Assembly (NCBI GenBank): GCA_016780605.1
Contig: JADHLS010000066.1
Span: 1-12,451, forward strand
Length of the DNA: 12,451 nucleotides
Source: Reyranella sp.
GTDB lineage: Bacteria; Pseudomonadota; Alphaproteobacteria; Reyranellales; Reyranellaceae
Direction of reading: 5' to 3'
This document shows, one piece after another, positions 1-5,809 of the stretch. The notes under the pieces were generated by a model. It was not told the DNA's origin. It searched no databases and saw nothing but the letters and a program-made list of their open reading frames with translations. Both the position numbers and the translations under genes were made by a program. How positions within the stretch are numbered: position 1 is the first letter of the stretch; each line of letters opens with the position of its first letter.

Positions 1-3
1 ATG

Positions 4-31
4 AGCGCCACTGGAGTGGCGCGCCCCCGGC
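4..31. repeat. Partial copy of the intergenic palindromic (REP-like) element, copy 1
   Basis: A GCGCCACT...AGTGGCGC palindrome is followed by CCCCCGGC. It matches the right arm of the fuller copies at 2604-2629 and 12388-12410, and the preceding ATGAGCGCCAC is also shared. Only half an element is visible because the window begins here. It lies just beyond the stop codon of the minus-strand cytochrome gene, the same 3'-of-gene position as the other copies. Confidence 0.7.
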
Positions 32-39
32 GATGAGCG

Positions 40-546
40 TCAGGGCGCATACCTGTTGAAGACCAGGTCGCGGCCCTTGGCGATGGCATGGCAGGCAAAG
101 CAGGCATTGTGCACCGCCTCGCCGGCGGGCTTGTTGTTGTCGAACTGGGCGAAGCCCCAGCCGCCGGTGCTGGCGTACTTGGTGGAGTCCTTGACCATGA
201 ACTGCACGTTGGTGGGCTTGCCGGCGACGAAGGATTGCGCCTGGCCGAAGGCCTCGGCGCTTTCCGGCAGCGGCTCGTAGCTCCAGGCGACGCGGGCGAC
301 GATGCTGCCGTCGGGATACGGCAACTGCCCCTCGCGCGCCGCCTTGTAGGCGATGTCGTTGCCCAGGATGGCGCGCAGGTCGTTGAGCTTGCCCGCCTCA
401 TGGGCCACCGAGATCACCTTCCACTCGCGATAGCCGGGCGGGAGCGTGATGCCGAAGATGGGTGCGGCGTCTTCCTGCGCCCTGCTGGAGGCGACGATGG
501 TTGCCGATAGTGATGCCGCTGCCAGCACGAGAAAGGCCGGACGCAT
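40..546 (-). CDS. Cytochrome P460 family protein, secreted c-type haem protein
   Basis: This 168-residue protein has an N-terminal Sec signal peptide (hydrophobic residues about 4-20, likely cut near SSRAQ). The body is typical of the cytochrome P460 family: PPGYREW near the start of the mature chain, ILGND, PDGSIVARVAW, GKPTNVQFMVKDS and GGWGFAQF. It ends in a c-type haem motif CFACH (Cys149, Cys152, axial His153) close to the C-terminus, so it should be exported and haem-loaded in the periplasm. Known P460 proteins bind an unusual cross-linked haem and act on hydroxylamine or NO. Whether this one oxidises anything, or only transfers electrons, cannot be read from the sequence. I start at the ATG at 546 because GGAG lies 7 bases upstream and the signal peptide begins there; an 11-residue upstream extension is open but lacks such support. 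It stands alone, separated from the next minus-strand gene by a repeat. Confidence 0.88.
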   Translation of the reverse strand: MRPAFLVLAAASLSATIVASSRAQEDAAPIFGITLPPGYREWKVISVAHEAGKLNDLRAILGNDIAYKAAREGQLPYPDGSIVARVAWSYEPLPESAEAFGQAQSFVAGKPTNVQFMVKDSTKYASTGGWGFAQFDNNKPAGEAVHNACFACHAIAKGRDLVFNRYAP

Positions 547-573
547 CGAGTGTCTCCGCGTGGACCATGAACT

Positions 574-709
574 AGCCACAGATGAACACAGATAAACACG
601 GATGCAGAGTCACCGCGGCGCTTCTCATGCTCTTTTGGACCGCCGGCCTCCGGCCGGCTCATGATCATGATGCCGGCCGGAGGCCGGCGGTCCGGGAGAC
701 CATGAGCAG
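574..709. repeat. Dispersed intergenic repeat, copy A (full form)
   Basis: The block begins AGCCACAGATGAACACAG with short near-tandem units (ACAGATGAAC, ACAGATAAAC, ACGGATG) and ends AGACCATGAGCAG. It recurs at 1669-1777 with the same order of blocks. Copy A has one extra short unit and a complete hairpin (637-693) that copy B lacks on its left side. Similar CACAGAT...ACACGG intergenic repeats are common in environmental bacterial genomes. No ORF here looks real. Confidence 0.85.
637..693. repeat. Perfect 21-bp inverted repeat (hairpin) inside repeat copy A
   Basis: Arms 637-657 and 673-693 are perfectly complementary over 21 bp (GGACCGCCGGCC... on the left). The 15-base loop, 658-672, itself contains the palindrome TCATGATCATGA. 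It lies 17 bases past the stop of the ABM-fold gene on the minus strand. It could fold in that transcript, but no U-run follows in that direction, so a classical intrinsic terminator is not supported. Confidence 0.85.
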
Positions 710-710
710 C

Positions 711-1079
711 CTACGCCACGCAGATGTCCGGCACGGCGACCTTCTGGAACAGGTGCGGCGAGGCGACGGCCGACGACGGATAGGCCGTGAGCTTGGCGCG
801 GAACTCGGGATTGGCGAAGGCGGCGCGGAACACGGCGGTCGATTCCCACACGGCGTAGTTCAGGTAGGTCGGGCTCTCGCCGATGGCGCGGTGCAGCTGG
901 GTCGAGATGAAGCCGGGCTGGCGCTTCATGATATGGGCATCGCCCTCCCAGGCGGCGAGGAAGGCCTGCTCGTCCGCCTTGTCGAGGGTGAAGACGTTGA
1001 CCAGCACCACGGGGCCGGCCTCGAGGCTGAGCTGGCGGTCGATGGGAAAGGCGGGATCCAGGGGGCGCAACAGGCTCAT
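711..1079 (-). CDS. Antibiotic biosynthesis monooxygenase (ABM) domain protein
   Basis: This 122-residue cytoplasmic protein has a single ferredoxin-like ABM fold at about residues 24-95. The signs are VVLVNVFTLDKADEQAFLAAW, then HIMKRQPGFISTQLHRAI, then YLNYAVWESTAVFRAAFANPEF. Members of this family are small dimeric enzymes or binding proteins, including quinol and polyketide monooxygenases and haem-degrading enzymes; the substrate cannot be assigned. The ATG at 1079 is taken because the reading begins cleanly there, although only a weak purine stretch (AAAAGAA) precedes it. It is divergent from the MarR-type regulator starting at 1172, and the 92 bp between them hold an inverted-repeat operator, so this is probably the regulator's target gene. 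A role in quinone or aromatic compound detoxification is the usual context for such pairs and is inferred here. Confidence 0.88.
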   Translation of the reverse strand: MSLLRPLDPAFPIDRQLSLEAGPVVLVNVFTLDKADEQAFLAAWEGDAHIMKRQPGFISTQLHRAIGESPTYLNYAVWESTAVFRAAFANPEFRAKLTAYPSSAVASPHLFQKVAVPDICVA

Positions 1080-1134
1080 GACGGTTCTTTTATGTAATGA
1101 TGATGTCTATTTGGTATGGTGGTGACATAATATT

Positions 1135-1152
1135 TTGACATCATCATGTCAA
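1135..1152. promoter_or_regulatory. Inverted-repeat operator with overlapping divergent -35 elements
   Basis: TTGACAT-CATC-ATGTCAA is a perfect 7-bp inverted repeat. Each arm holds a consensus -35 hexamer TTGACA, one per strand, so one bound MarR dimer could block transcription in both directions. On the plus strand a weak -10 candidate (ATCTAT, 1158-1163) lies 17 bases downstream. On the minus strand, TATGTC lies 17 bases from the opposite TTGACA. A further TGACAT half-site is at 1123-1128. Autoregulation plus control of the ABM gene is inferred. Confidence 0.68.
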
Positions 1153-1171
1153 TATGAATCTATGGTGACGA

Positions 1172-1663
1172 ATGCGTGAACCCAGATCGACGCCGGCAAA
1201 GTGGACGCCTGCCAAGTGGACGGGGGCCGGCGCGGCATTGAGCAACCTGATGCTCGATTTCTTCCGCCTGAACAGCCTGATCCTGACCGCCGGCGACCGC
1301 CTGGTGGCCCCGCTCGGCCTGACCAGCGCGCGCTGGCAGGTGCTGGGGGCCATCGTCGCCGCCGAACGGCCGCAGCCGGTCGCCTGGCTGGCGCGCAATC
1401 TCGGCGCCAACCGCCAGAACGTGCAGCGCATCGTCAACGACCTGGCGGACGACGACCTGCTCGCCTTCGAGGCCAACCCGCATCACCGGCGGGCGCAGCT
1501 CGTGGTGCTGACCGACAAGGGACGGCGGGCCTTCGAGGCCGCCATGCGCCTGCAGGTGCCGTGGGTCAACGGCCTGTCGGACGGGCTGGCGGTGAAGGAT
1601 ATCGAGGCCGTCGGCCGCGTCGTCGCGGCGTTGCGGCAGAAGCTCGAGAGTGAGCAAGACTGA
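1172..1663 (+). CDS. MarR family winged-helix transcriptional regulator
   Basis: This is a 163-residue DNA-binding protein. After a basic N-terminal tail come a dimerisation helix (NLMLDFFRLNSLIL), then LTSARWQVLGAIV, and the recognition region LARNLGANRQNVQRIVNDLADDDLL (about residues 73-97). A typical MarR wing follows, FEANPHHRRAQLVVLTDKGRRAF, and then a C-terminal helix. Length and order match the MarR family, dimeric repressors often released by phenolic ligands or thiol oxidation; there is no Cys in this protein, so a thiol switch is unlikely. ATG 1172 has GGTGA just upstream. The N-terminus carries a duplicated TPAKW from a 15-bp imperfect tandem at 1190-1219, so the true start could lie further in. 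It is divergent from the ABM gene across the 1135-1152 operator. Confidence 0.92.
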   Translation: MREPRSTPAKWTPAKWTGAGAALSNLMLDFFRLNSLILTAGDRLVAPLGLTSARWQVLGAIVAAERPQPVAWLARNLGANRQNVQRIVNDLADDDLLAFEANPHHRRAQLVVLTDKGRRAFEAAMRLQVPWVNGLSDGLAVKDIEAVGRVVAALRQKLESEQD

Positions 1664-1668
1664 AGAAT

Positions 1669-1777
1669 AGCCACAGATAAACACGGATGCAGGGTCACCG
1701 CGGCGCTCTTCTCATGCTCTTTTGGCTCATGATCATGATGCCGGCCAGAGGCCGGCGGTCCGGAAGACCATGAGCAG
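1669..1777. repeat. Dispersed intergenic repeat, copy B (left hairpin arm missing)
   Basis: This is a direct repeat of 574-709: AGCCACAGATAAACACGG, then TCACCGCGGCGC, then TCATGCTCTTTTGG, the palindromic loop TCATGATCATGA, and the right hairpin arm ending GACCATGAGCAG. Relative to copy A it lacks one of the short ACAGAT units and almost the whole left arm of the hairpin, so it cannot form the 21-bp stem. It sits between the MarR gene and the phosphotransferase gene. Confidence 0.85.
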
Positions 1778-1813
1778 AGTAACTCTTACGCCAACTGAAA
1801 GGAGCTGCCGCCA

Positions 1814-2545
1814 GTGGGATGGGATGCACTCAGGCAGTGGGGCAAAGACGCGGCCCGCGTCGATCGGCTGGCCGGCGGCGTGGCCAATGACGTGTGGCGC
1901 GTGCGCGTCAACGGACGCGTCGCAGTCGGCCGCCTCGGGGCCAGGAGCGACGCCGATCTGGCGTGGGAAACCGAGCTCCTGAAATACCTCGACCGCGAAG
2001 GTCTCGCCGTGCCGCTGCCGATCCCGACGATGGACGGCCGGCTGTTCTCGGACGGGCTGGTGGTGATGACCTATGTCGAGGGCGGGCCGCCCGAGACCGA
2101 GGCCGACTGGCGTCGCGTCGCCGACATGCTGCGCCGCCTGCATCGTCTGACGCGAGGCTGGCCGCAACGTCCCGGTTGGCGTTCGTCGATCGACCTCCTG
2201 CACGCCGAGACCGGGACAAGGATCGATCTCGGTGCGATGCCAGCCGAAGGCGTTGCCCGATGCCGGGCGGCGTGGGCGCGGCTGGTCGGACGGGAGACAT
2301 GCGTCGTCCACGGCGACCACAACCCCGGCAACGTCCGCCTGACGGCGGAACGGGTCGCGCTGATCGACTGGGACGAGGCGCATGTCGACGTCCCCGACCT
2401 CGACCTGGTGCTGCCCCACAATGCCGCTGGCCTGAACGACGGCGCCTTTGACATCGCCGCGCAAGCGTCGGCCGCCTGGGAAGCCGCCGTCTGCTGGGAC
2501 GACGAGTTCTCAAGGAAACGGCTTGCCGAGGTGCGCGCGGCCTGA
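1814..2545 (+). CDS. APH/choline-kinase-like phosphotransferase
   Basis: This 243-residue protein has the aminoglycoside phosphotransferase (protein-kinase-like) fold. The N-lobe shows LAGGVANDVWRV (ATP-loop region, 19-30) and WETELLKYL, and the hinge is VVMTYVEG. The C-lobe has the catalytic Brenner motif VVHGDHNPGNV (His166, Asp168, Asn173) and the metal-binding IDWDEA (Asp185, Asp187). Relatives phosphorylate small hydroxyl substrates such as aminoglycosides, choline, homoserine, thiamine or sugars; none can be chosen here. The N-lobe position where kinases usually keep the ATP-binding Lys reads VAVGR, with no Lys, as in some divergent members. It starts with GTG at 1814, supported by a strong AAAGGAG 9 bases upstream (1798-1804). 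At about 243 residues it is shorter than typical resistance enzymes, so an antibiotic-resistance role should not be assumed. A palindromic element follows its stop codon. Confidence 0.85.
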   Translation: MGWDALRQWGKDAARVDRLAGGVANDVWRVRVNGRVAVGRLGARSDADLAWETELLKYLDREGLAVPLPIPTMDGRLFSDGLVVMTYVEGGPPETEADWRRVADMLRRLHRLTRGWPQRPGWRSSIDLLHAETGTRIDLGAMPAEGVARCRAAWARLVGRETCVVHGDHNPGNVRLTAERVALIDWDEAHVDVPDLDLVLPHNAAGLNDGAFDIAAQASAAWEAAVCWDDEFSRKRLAEVRAA

Positions 2546-2554
2546 TCTGTCTTC

Positions 2555-2629
2555 GCTGGGAGCGCGCCACGCCGTGGCGCGTTCTTGTCCCAACGATACA
2601 TGAGCGCCACGGAGTGGCGCGCTCCCAGC
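2555..2629. repeat. Intergenic palindromic (REP-like) element, copy 2
   Basis: Two 26-base arms (2555-2580, beginning GCTGGGAGCGCGCCAC, and 2604-2629) are inverted repeats with one mismatch. The spacer is 23 bases. Each arm also contains its own GCGCCAC...GTGGCGC mini-palindrome. It starts 9 bases after the phosphotransferase stop and ends 21 bases before the start of the flavoprotein gene, so it could form the 3' end of one transcript and separate the two genes. Confidence 0.85.
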
Positions 2630-2650
2630 CATGAGCATGAGGAGACCGCC

Positions 2651-4021
2651 ATGACGACGTACGACGCGATCATCATCGGTACCGGGCAGGCGGGGCCAGC
2701 GCTGGCGCGACGGCTGGCGGGCGCCGGCATGAAGGTGGCGATCGTCGAGCGCAAGCGCTTCGGCGGGACCTGCGTCAACACCGGCTGCACGCCGACCAAG
2801 ACCCTGGTCGCCAGCGCCTACGCCGCTCACGTCGCGCGCCGCGGCGCCGATTACGGCTTCAGCGCCGGCGAGATCAAGGTCGACATGAAGCGCGTCAAGG
2901 CGCGCAAGGACGAGGTCGCAGGCGCCTCGACCCGCGGCGTCGAGCGCTCACTGAAGACGCTCGAGAACTGCACGGTCTACGAGGGCCATGCGCGGCTGCG
3001 CGCACGCAACGAGGTCGAGGTCGGCAACGACGTCCTGCAGGCCGAGAAGATCTTCCTCAATGTCGGCGGCCGCGCCGCCGTGCCCGACATCGCGGGCCTC
3101 GCCGAGGTCGAGTACCTCACCAACAGCTCGATGATGGATGTCGACTTCCTGCCCGAGCATCTGGTGGTGCTGGGCGGCAGCTACATCGGGCTGGAGTTCG
3201 GCCAGATGTATCGCCGCTTCGGCAGCCGGGTGACGGTGGTCGAGCTCGGGCCGCGGCTGGTCCCGCGCGAGGACGAGGACGTGTCGCGGGAGATCGCGGC
3301 GTTCCTCGGCCGCGAGGGCATCGACGTACGCACCAATGCGAAGTGCCTGCGCGCCGCGAAGAAGGACGGCGGCATCGCCCTGCAGGTCTCCTGCGAGGGC
3401 GGGCCGATGGAGGTGCCGGGCTCGCATCTCCTGCTGGCGACGGGGCGGCGGCCCAACACCGACGATCTCGGGCTGGAGCGCGCCGGCGTGAAGACCGACA
3501 AGCGCGGCTATATCGAGGTCGACGACGAGCTTCGCACCAACGTGCCCGGCATCTGGGCGCTGGGCGACTGCAACGGGCGCGGCGCCTTCACCCACACGGC
3601 GTGGAACGACTACGAGATTGTGGCGGCCAACCTGCTGGACGGCGACTCGCGCCGCGTCAGCGATCGCATCACCGCCTATGCGCTCTATACCGATCCGCCA
3701 TTGGGACGCGCCGGCATGACCGAGGCGGAGGTGCGCAAAAGCGGCAAGCGCGCGCTGATGGCCAAGATCGCCATGGAGGACGTCAGCCGCGCCTACGAGA
3801 AGGGCGAGACCGAGGGCTTCATGAAGGTGCTGGTCGACGCCGAGTCCCAGCAGATCCTGGGGGCGAGCTTCCTCGGCGCCAGCGGCGACGAGGCGATCCA
3901 TTGCGTGCTCGACACCATGTACGCCAAGGCGCCCTACACGGTGTTGCAGCGGGCCATGCATATTCATCCGACGATTGCCGAGTTCATCCCGACCATGCTG
4001 GGGGATCTGGCGCCGCTGTGA
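2651..4021 (+). CDS. FAD/NAD-dependent disulfide oxidoreductase (mercuric reductase / lipoamide dehydrogenase-like)
   Basis: This 456-residue class I flavoprotein disulfide reductase has all parts present. The FAD-binding Rossmann motif is IIIGTGQAG (G10, G12, G15). The redox-active Cys pair is GGTCVNTGCTPTK (Cys41, Cys46). The NAD-binding fold is VVLGGSYIGLEFG (171-184), with the acidic Glu198 at the end of its second strand suggesting NADH. The second FAD motif is TNVPGIWALGDCNG (297-309). The C-terminal dimer domain carries the catalytic HPTIAE (His439, Glu444). It lacks the extra N-terminal metal-binding domain and the C-terminal Cys pair of true MerA, and no mer genes are nearby, so mercury reduction is not supported. 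It may instead reduce a thiol, lipoyl or other disulfide. ATG 2651 has GAGGAG 6 bases upstream; the reading frame is open upstream of this, but that part lies in a repeat. It is transcribed alone or with the following small gene. Confidence 0.92.
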   Translation: MTTYDAIIIGTGQAGPALARRLAGAGMKVAIVERKRFGGTCVNTGCTPTKTLVASAYAAHVARRGADYGFSAGEIKVDMKRVKARKDEVAGASTRGVERSLKTLENCTVYEGHARLRARNEVEVGNDVLQAEKIFLNVGGRAAVPDIAGLAEVEYLTNSSMMDVDFLPEHLVVLGGSYIGLEFGQMYRRFGSRVTVVELGPRLVPREDEDVSREIAAFLGREGIDVRTNAKCLRAAKKDGGIALQVSCEGGPMEVPGSHLLLATGRRPNTDDLGLERAGVKTDKRGYIEVDDELRTNVPGIWALGDCNGRGAFTHTAWNDYEIVAANLLDGDSRRVSDRITAYALYTDPPLGRAGMTEAEVRKSGKRALMAKIAMEDVSRAYEKGETEGFMKVLVDAESQQILGASFLGASGDEAIHCVLDTMYAKAPYTVLQRAMHIHPTIAEFIPTMLGDLAPL

Positions 4022-4023
4022 CT

Positions 4024-4050
4024 CCCTCCCCACGCGGAGCGTGGGGAGGG
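4024..4050 (+). terminator. GC-rich hairpin after the flavoprotein gene
   Basis: A perfect 12-bp stem (CCCTCCCCACGC with GCGTGGGGAGGG) with a 3-base loop begins 3 bases after the stop codon. No U-run follows directly, so it may act as an RNA-stabilising or Rho-assisted 3' end rather than a classical intrinsic terminator. Confidence 0.5.
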
Positions 4051-4134
4051 AAGCGCCAACATTATCCCCAGAATCTTTTATGACGTCTCACAACCCTGCC
4101 CTGTCCCGCACCATTTATTGCCTGGAGGTGGTGT

Positions 4135-4572
4135 GTGGGAATTGCAATCGGCTTCGAAGCACCGGAGCGAGGCGAGCGCGGACGCGACGCCCTGAACCTG
4201 ATGGCGGCGATCTACGAGATATTGAGTGATCGGGGGCTCACGGCACACGAACTGGTAGCCGTCGACCTGCAATCCACACCCGGCGCCATCGAGCTGCTGA
4301 CCCGGCCGACGCTTCGGCCCGACTATCCCGACCTGCTCGCCGTCCTGGGGCAGCTCGGCCAGACCTGCCTCGAGCACGCCATCCCGGCCCATCGCCTGCA
4401 GCGCATCGCCTTCCTTGACCGCGAGATCGGCCTGGAGGTGGTCGACGGCAACGGCGATCCGGAGGTCTTCGTCTTCCCCATCGCTCCGGCGGCGGGGCAA
4501 CAGCCGGAGAGCACCCTGCTCCCGCTGCCACGCGTCGGCGGGCGCCTGCGGTCGAGTCCGAAATCGTACTGA
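4135..4572 (+). CDS. Hypothetical protein, 145 aa
   Basis: I do not recognise this family. The protein looks cytoplasmic and acidic to neutral, with no signal peptide or membrane segment. A helical N-terminal half (ALNLMAAIYEILSDRGLTAHELVAVDL) is followed by LPDLLAVLGQL-type helices (really YPDLLAVLGQLGQTCLEHAI) and a possible strand pair ending in EVVDGNGDPEVFVFPI. The C-terminal 25 residues are low-complexity and basic. The GTG start at 4135 is chosen because GGAGG (4124-4128) lies 6 bases upstream. Its composition is ordinary for a protein, whereas the antisense reading here is Arg/Pro-rich and unlikely. It is 113 bases beyond the flavoprotein gene and converges with the membrane-protein unit, whose last stop lies 31 bases away. 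Confidence 0.6.
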   Translation: MGIAIGFEAPERGERGRDALNLMAAIYEILSDRGLTAHELVAVDLQSTPGAIELLTRPTLRPDYPDLLAVLGQLGQTCLEHAIPAHRLQRIAFLDREIGLEVVDGNGDPEVFVFPIAPAAGQQPESTLLPLPRVGGRLRSSPKSY

Positions 4573-4603
4573 CTCATTGCGGCGCTGCCGCCTGAAGCGA
4601 GCC

Positions 4604-5347
4604 CTAGGGCAGCCCCAGCATGCGCGGCAGCGTGCAGGGGATCCGCTCGATGGCGACGATCAACGCCGCGATCAGGCCGCCGAAGATGACGACGATCAGC
4701 GCCGAGAGCGGGCTCAGCATGACAACGGCGATGATGGCGCCCGCCACGATGGCCCATTTGAGCGCCCAGCCGATGGCGCCGAAGGCGCGGCAGCGGCTCG
4801 CGTCGCACAGGGAGCGCGCCAGCACCAGCGCCGCAACCGCAACGGGGAGCGCGATCGGGATCCAGGGTGCGGCGATCGCGGCCCAGGCCGGCACGCCCTG
4901 CGCCACGATGGCCAGCAGGACCACCAGCAACGCCAGCGCACCCACAAGGATCAGGAGCCCGCACAGCGCTTCCAGCCCGCAGACGATGGCGAGCACCGCC
5001 CACTTGACCACCTGGACGACGATCGACGCCAGCACCCAGATCAGGGTGACGATCAGGTGGCAGATCGCTGCAATCACATGATCGATGGTCGTGATGACGA
5101 CCGTGATGACCTGGACCAGCACGTCGATCAGCCAGCAGAACCACTTGTTGCAGCACAGGCACCCCCAGTTGCACTCCTGCTCCGAGCAGCGCTGCTGCTG
5201 GGTATGCAGCCAGCTCTGGAGGTCCTGCTCGACCTGTTCGAGCCAGTGCTGCGCCTGGGTGCATTGCTGGTCGGCCGAGGCGCGCCACTGATTGACCCAC
5301 TGCTCGACGTTGTCGGTGAACCACTGGCCGATGTCGCGACAGTTCAT
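4604..5347 (-). CDS. Cys/Trp-rich multi-pass membrane protein (third gene of the membrane unit), unknown function
   Basis: This 247-residue protein of no family I recognise begins with a hydrophilic N-terminal segment (1-50) rich in Trp, Gln and acidic residues and probably helical (QWFTDNVEQWVNQW, HWLEQVEQDLQSWLH). Next comes a tight cysteine cluster, CSEQECNWGCLCCNKWFC (54-71; spacing C-x4-C-x3-C-x-C-C-x4-C). Several strongly hydrophobic helices follow: about 73-90, 92-117, 118-149, 160-177, 195-212 and 215-233. There are fourteen Cys in all, including some inside or between helices. The clustered Cys could bind a metal or Fe-S group or form disulfides, but this is inference. Its ATG overlaps the stop of the gene before it as ATGA (5344-5347), a sign of translational coupling. 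A GGGGG run lies about 7 bases upstream of the start. Confidence 0.72.
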   Translation of the reverse strand: MNCRDIGQWFTDNVEQWVNQWRASADQQCTQAQHWLEQVEQDLQSWLHTQQQRCSEQECNWGCLCCNKWFCWLIDVLVQVITVVITTIDHVIAAICHLIVTLIWVLASIVVQVVKWAVLAIVCGLEALCGLLILVGALALLVVLLAIVAQGVPAWAAIAAPWIPIALPVAVAALVLARSLCDASRCRAFGAIGWALKWAIVAGAIIAVVMLSPLSALIVVIFGGLIAALIVAIERIPCTLPRMLGLP

Positions 5348-5805
5348 GGCAACCCCCGCTCTGCTGATCGTGCGCGCCTCACGAGCAAGGATGCCTGCGA
5401 GGCGAAGACTGCGCGTGCCGCCACGATCGCCAGGGCCTTGCCCAGGATACCCATGCCGACGACGAAGGCGGCCGCGTACAACACCATGACGGGCGTCGAG
5501 CCGGACTCCGGCACCAGGATCGACGGTGGACCCGCGATCGACCAGGCGAGCGCAGCAAGCGCGAACAGGGCGCCGGCCTGGCAGCCGCAAACGCCCCGCA
5601 GGAAGTTCAGTCGCCGCTCGGACTTGCGCTGAAGCTCGGCCTCGACGAACGGCAGCTTGAGCGAGAGCGTCGCAAGGGGCGACCACCGCGACAGCGGGGC
5701 CGCGAGCGCCGCCAGCTGATCCGGCGACGTCACTTCCAGGACGCCGGCGCTACGCGCCTGGACCTTGGAGGCCCGCTCCGTGAGGGGTTGGTTCCTGGTC
5801 GGCAT
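5344..5805 (-). CDS. Small two-helix membrane protein (second gene of the membrane unit), unknown function
   Basis: This is a 153-residue protein. A hydrophilic N-terminal part (1-70) contains LEVTSPDQLAALAAPLSRW and an amphipathic charged stretch FVEAELQRKSERRLNFLRG. A first membrane helix spans about 74-92, with CGC at its start. A short loop, PPSILVPESGSTP, leads to a second helix at about 105-130, and a basic tail ends LVRRARSAERGLP. Two helices with charged flanks place both ends on the cytoplasmic side by the positive-inside rule. I do not recognise the family. It starts 4 bases after the stop of the HETGH protein gene and its own stop overlaps the start of the Cys/Trp-rich gene, so the three are very probably made together and may form one membrane complex. 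Confidence 0.7.
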   Translation of the reverse strand: MPTRNQPLTERASKVQARSAGVLEVTSPDQLAALAAPLSRWSPLATLSLKLPFVEAELQRKSERRLNFLRGVCGCQAGALFALAALAWSIAGPPSILVPESGSTPVMVLYAAAFVVGMGILGKALAIVAARAVFASQASLLVRRARSAERGLP

Positions 5806-5809
5806 GGCG

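Noticed and set aside
637..693. Classical intrinsic terminator for the ABM gene
   Set aside because: The stem is strong, but no U-run follows in the transcript direction and it is part of a dispersed repeat.
711..1663. Transposon or insertion sequence carrying the ABM-MarR pair
   Set aside because: The flanking repeats are direct and resemble general intergenic repeats; there is no transposase, no terminal inverted repeat pair and no visible target-site duplication.
1814..2545. Aminoglycoside resistance gene
   Set aside because: The kinase-like motifs are present, but the protein is short and divergent, with no resistance or mobile context. Only the broad phosphotransferase family can be supported.
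2948..4033. Minus-strand open frame of 361 codons opposite the flavoprotein
   Set aside because: The plus strand encodes a complete disulfide reductase with every motif; the antisense reading is His/Ala/Val-rich shadow.
4415..5632. Long plus-strand open frame (405 codons) across the membrane unit
   Set aside because: It is very rich in Arg, Asp, Gln and His without protein-like pattern, lacks a ribosome binding site, and is antisense to three coherent membrane proteins joined by coupled start/stop codons.
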